Source of the DNA: an uncultured Acetatifactor sp.
Lineage (GTDB): Bacteria > Bacillota > Clostridia > Lachnospirales > Lachnospiraceae
NCBI GenBank assembly: GCA_910580225.1
Contig: CAJTXE010000045.1
Location: forward strand, 28,701 to 34,196
Length of the DNA: 5,496 nucleotides
Direction of reading: 5' to 3'
The position numbers and the translations under genes were made by a program. Shown piece by piece: positions 4,703 to 5,496 of this stretch. Below the pieces are notes generated by a model, which had not been told where the DNA came from, ran no database searches, and was given only the letters and a program-made list of their open reading frames with translations. Numbering within the stretch: the stretch's first letter is position 1; every line of letters begins with the position of its first letter.

Positions 4703-5326
4703 ATGGCAGCTACCCGGCTGATGGCACTGCACATTAACAAGGGTAAGACTCTGGCGCAATGTCTGCAGGAGAGAACGGATTATGCATCCAATCCTGAAAA
4801 GACCGAGAAGGGAGAACTGGTAACTGCCTATGAGTGTGATCCCATGACGGTAGATGAGAAATTTCTGCTGAGTAAAAGGCAGTACCAGCATATAACCGGG
4901 CGGCATCAAAAGAATGATGTGATTGCTTACCCCTTTGATATCCGGCACCCTTCTGCTGCATCTTTTCATGTCTATGTCGAATATCGAAAGTCTGGTTATA
5001 GCAAAAGGTATTTTGAAGAGCATCGGGAGGCGGTAACGCTACACAAGGCGGCAAAGAATGCTTTCAGTCAGCTGAGGATGGAGAAGCTGCCAAGGGTTAA
5101 GGACTTGACAGCGGAATATGCGCAGGTGTTGTCAGAGAAAAAGGAAACTTATGCAGAGTTCCACAAAGCCCGTTCAGAGATGCAGGAGTACCAGAAGGTG
5201 CTGAAGAATGTCGAGATGTTCCTTCAGGAGCAAGGTGTGGAATCAGTTCAGGAAGAAGAGGCTGCAAAGAAGGATGCGCAGAGGAGAATAGCTGAAGGGA
5301 AAGAGAAACGGCATGAAGAGAGGTGA
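4703..5326 (+). CDS. Relaxase remnant (MobP/VirD2-type) lacking its catalytic centre
   Basis: The 207-residue frame reads as two ends of a mobilisation relaxase joined together. Residues 1-76 resemble the N-terminus of clostridial conjugative-element relaxases: TRLMALHINKGKTLAQ, TDYASNPEKTEKGELVTAY (with Y27 the likely nicking tyrosine), FLLSKRQYQHITGR, and NDVIAY. Residues from about 89 onward (VYVEYRKSGYSKRYFEEHRE, LHKAAKNAFSQL, LTAEYAQVLSEKK) resemble the coiled, charged C-terminal tail of the same proteins. The histidine motif of the HxDxxxxHxH type that binds the metal, and the several hundred residues around it, are absent. A 12-residue patch (77-88) unlike either part marks the junction near bases 4931-4966. 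The frame is intact and has a good ribosome binding site, so a protein may be made, but DNA nicking should be lost. The Lys/Glu-rich C-terminus is probably coiled coil. It is best read as a decayed integrative element, possibly of the Tn1549 type; that assignment is from memory of the family and is tentative. Confidence 0.78.
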   Translation: MAATRLMALHINKGKTLAQCLQERTDYASNPEKTEKGELVTAYECDPMTVDEKFLLSKRQYQHITGRHQKNDVIAYPFDIRHPSAASFHVYVEYRKSGYSKRYFEEHREAVTLHKAAKNAFSQLRMEKLPRVKDLTAEYAQVLSEKKETYAEFHKARSEMQEYQKVLKNVEMFLQEQGVESVQEEEAAKKDAQRRIAEGKEKRHEER

Positions 5327-5496
5327 AGAGGCTGTCGGGGAATGGATGTGATCTGCTGATGGAGGATTCTGATTCGGGGCAAGAAGAGAGAGTCAGTTTG
5401 TGATCGGGATGGGGCGAGTGTAGTTTGCTTGCTCTGTTCCGAAATTTTTCCACCTGTGCGGTTAGATTTTATAGTCATACCACAAAATTAGGCACA
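5327..5496. other. Downstream stretch without a visible gene
   Basis: These 170 bases to the window edge hold no convincing open frame, hairpin terminator or repeat. The first half is purine-rich (GAAGAGG, AAGAGAGAG), and the last 60 bases turn A+T-rich, which may mark the start of another region beyond the window. Confidence 0.5.

Noticed and set aside
4442..5023. 193-codon minus-strand open frame
   Set aside because: It is antisense to the relaxase remnant and spans the dyad; the + strand reading matches a known family while this one does not.

Overview
The window reads as chromosomal accessory DNA of a Gram-positive anaerobe, most likely a gut Clostridia/Lachnospiraceae-type organism. This is inferred from the strong AGGAGG-class ribosome binding sites, the protein families present and a relaxase of the sort carried by clostridial integrative conjugative elements. 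No rRNA, tRNA, CRISPR array or intact insertion sequence is visible. All supported genes are on the + strand.

Region 1 (1-3754) holds three metabolic enzymes in line, preceded by what may be the tail of a fourth gene (1-117). They are an adenylate-forming enzyme related to coenzyme F390 synthetase and PaaK (110-1669), an atypical/extended NAD(P)-binding SDR protein (1799-2662), and a FabH-like ketoacyl synthase III with a complete Cys-His-Asn triad (2801-3754). An acyl-activating enzyme, a reductase/epimerase and a decarboxylating condensing enzyme together suggest a small acyl-chain or secondary-metabolite pathway; the product is unknown. The adenylating enzyme carries a roughly 93-residue low-complexity insertion with 39-bp tandem repeats just before its last C-terminal segment. 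The SDR gene is clearly more A+T-rich than the genes around it and lies between copies of an 8-bp sequence associated with small hairpins, so it may be a later arrival.

Region 2 (3755-4530) has a small cytosolic Sel1-repeat protein of three exact 36-residue units (3912-4310) and then an unrecognised 61-codon open frame without a good ribosome binding site (4345-4530).

Region 3 (4531-5496) is a remnant of a conjugative element. A candidate promoter runs into an elaborate dyad (4620-4671) with a UUCG-capped hairpin, followed by a 207-residue open frame (4703-5326). That frame joins the N-terminus of a MobP/VirD2-type relaxase to its C-terminal tail, with the catalytic centre missing. The last 170 bases show no gene.

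The most notable points are the repeat-bearing insertion in the adenylating enzyme, the internally deleted relaxase with its dyad, and the compositionally foreign SDR gene inside the enzyme cluster.
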